From Bacteroidota bacterium (lineage in GTDB: Bacteria > Bacteroidota > Bacteroidia > Bacteroidales > VadinHA17): a DNA stretch of 5,200 nucleotides. The notes beneath the pieces are model-generated. The model saw nothing but the letters and a program-made list of their open reading frames with translations. It was not told the DNA's origin and searched no databases. The stretch lies in NCBI GenBank assembly GCA_016718875.1, contig JADKBL010000049.1, forward strand, positions 1 to 5,200, written 5' to 3'. Below, piece by piece: positions 4,772 to 5,200 of this stretch; the stretch's first letter is position 1, and every line of letters starts with the position of its first letter. Made by a program: the position numbers and the translations under genes.

Positions 4772-5200
4772 ATGAAAAGGCTGGAGCTGTTTTTTACTTT
4801 TTTTGGAGGGAAGTGGAGGGTTGCGAGGCACTATCCAAAGCCTTTCTACAAAACTATTATTGAGCCATTTGCTGGATCGGCAGGGTTTGCCTTGCATTAT
4901 CCCGGCCATAAAGTTTTTCTGTTCGATTTGGACCCGATCGTTTGTGGCGTGTGGAGTTATCTAATCAACTCTCCAGAGCATGAAATTTTAAATTTGCCGT
5001 TGGCGGTTGAGGATGTTCGCGAACTTAAATTGCCTCAAGAAGCAAAATGGTTAATTGGATTCTGGCTCAATAAAGGCATGACTGCGCCATGCAATATTCC
5101 TTCAAAGTGGATGAGGAACCATGCTCAAGATGCCTCTCGCCTTAATACATATTGGGGGGAGGGGGTTCGATCGAGAATCGCTCGTCAACTCAAGCATATT
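4772..5200 (+). CDS. DNA adenine methylase, D12 class, 3' end outside window
   Basis: The first 143 residues of an N6-adenine DNA methyltransferase are present. The start ATG immediately follows the kinase-like gene's stop codon, with GGTGAG a few bases upstream. Residues 10-16 read FFGGKWR, the F-x-GGK motif X that opens D12-class (Dam-like) enzymes. IIEPFAGSAG at 29-38 is motif I, which binds S-adenosylmethionine, and FDLDP at 51-55 is the acidic loop that contacts the cofactor. The catalytic DPPY motif IV is expected beyond the right edge and cannot be checked. Phage enzymes of this class methylate adenine in specific sites, often to protect phage DNA from host restriction or to mimic host methylation; the target sequence here is unknown. 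TTG at 4768 overlaps the stop but is in the wrong frame. Confidence 0.9.
   Translation, partial: MKRLELFFTFFGGKWRVARHYPKPFYKTIIEPFAGSAGFALHYPGHKVFLFDLDPIVCGVWSYLINSPEHEILNLPLAVEDVRELKLPQEAKWLIGFWLNKGMTAPCNIPSKWMRNHAQDASRLNTYWGEGVRSRIARQLKHI

Noticed and set aside
4768..4860. TTG start for the methylase overlapping the kinase-like stop, as in the upstream TTGA junctions
   Set aside because: That TTG is in a different frame and soon reaches a stop; the ATG at 4772 opens the methylase frame.
1..5200. CRISPR array, tRNA or rRNA genes
   Set aside because: No regularly spaced repeats, cloverleaf or rRNA-like sequence was seen on either strand.

Overview
The window looks like part of a bacteriophage or prophage genome. 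All genes lie on the + strand and are tightly packed (overlaps or gaps of 0 to 9 bp, with two exceptions). The recognisable genes are typical of phage accessory blocks: a ParB-like protein with a helix-turn-helix, a pentapeptide-repeat protein, a protein with a RyR-like core, and a D12-class DNA adenine methylase. A lipoprotein with a clear lipobox points to a Gram-negative host. Base composition is moderately AT-rich. Several genes appear to use TTG or GTG starts. I cannot name the host or the phage.

Layout. The left block (to 1973) holds the 3' part of an unknown gene, then a 128-residue protein with a hydrophobic or amphipathic segment and a helical tail. The third gene encodes a cysteine-rich lipoprotein and starts inside the 3' end of the second gene. 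The fourth is the ParB-like gene. The out-of-frame nesting of a lipoprotein start in a membrane/helical gene recalls the inner- and outer-membrane spanin gene pairs of phage lysis cassettes, but no sequence match supports that here.

A 156-bp gap (1974-2129) follows parB. It holds a perfect 10-bp inverted repeat and three copies of CGTCCTT, and is the most interesting non-coding stretch. A second block (2130-3570) contains the pentapeptide-repeat protein, a small basic-ended protein and the RyR-like protein, joined by TTGA stop/start overlaps, so they are probably co-translated. A 70-bp AT-rich gap with two small palindromes leads to the third block (3641-5200): a six-cysteine membrane-anchored small protein, an APH-fold kinase-like protein, and the methylase, which runs off the right edge before its catalytic motif.

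The likely working picture is a phage region that combines possible lysis functions, a DNA-binding ParB-like factor, and a set of small accessory genes that may alter host physiology or defence. Only the ParB-like, pentapeptide, kinase-fold and methylase family assignments are firm; the remaining roles are inference.
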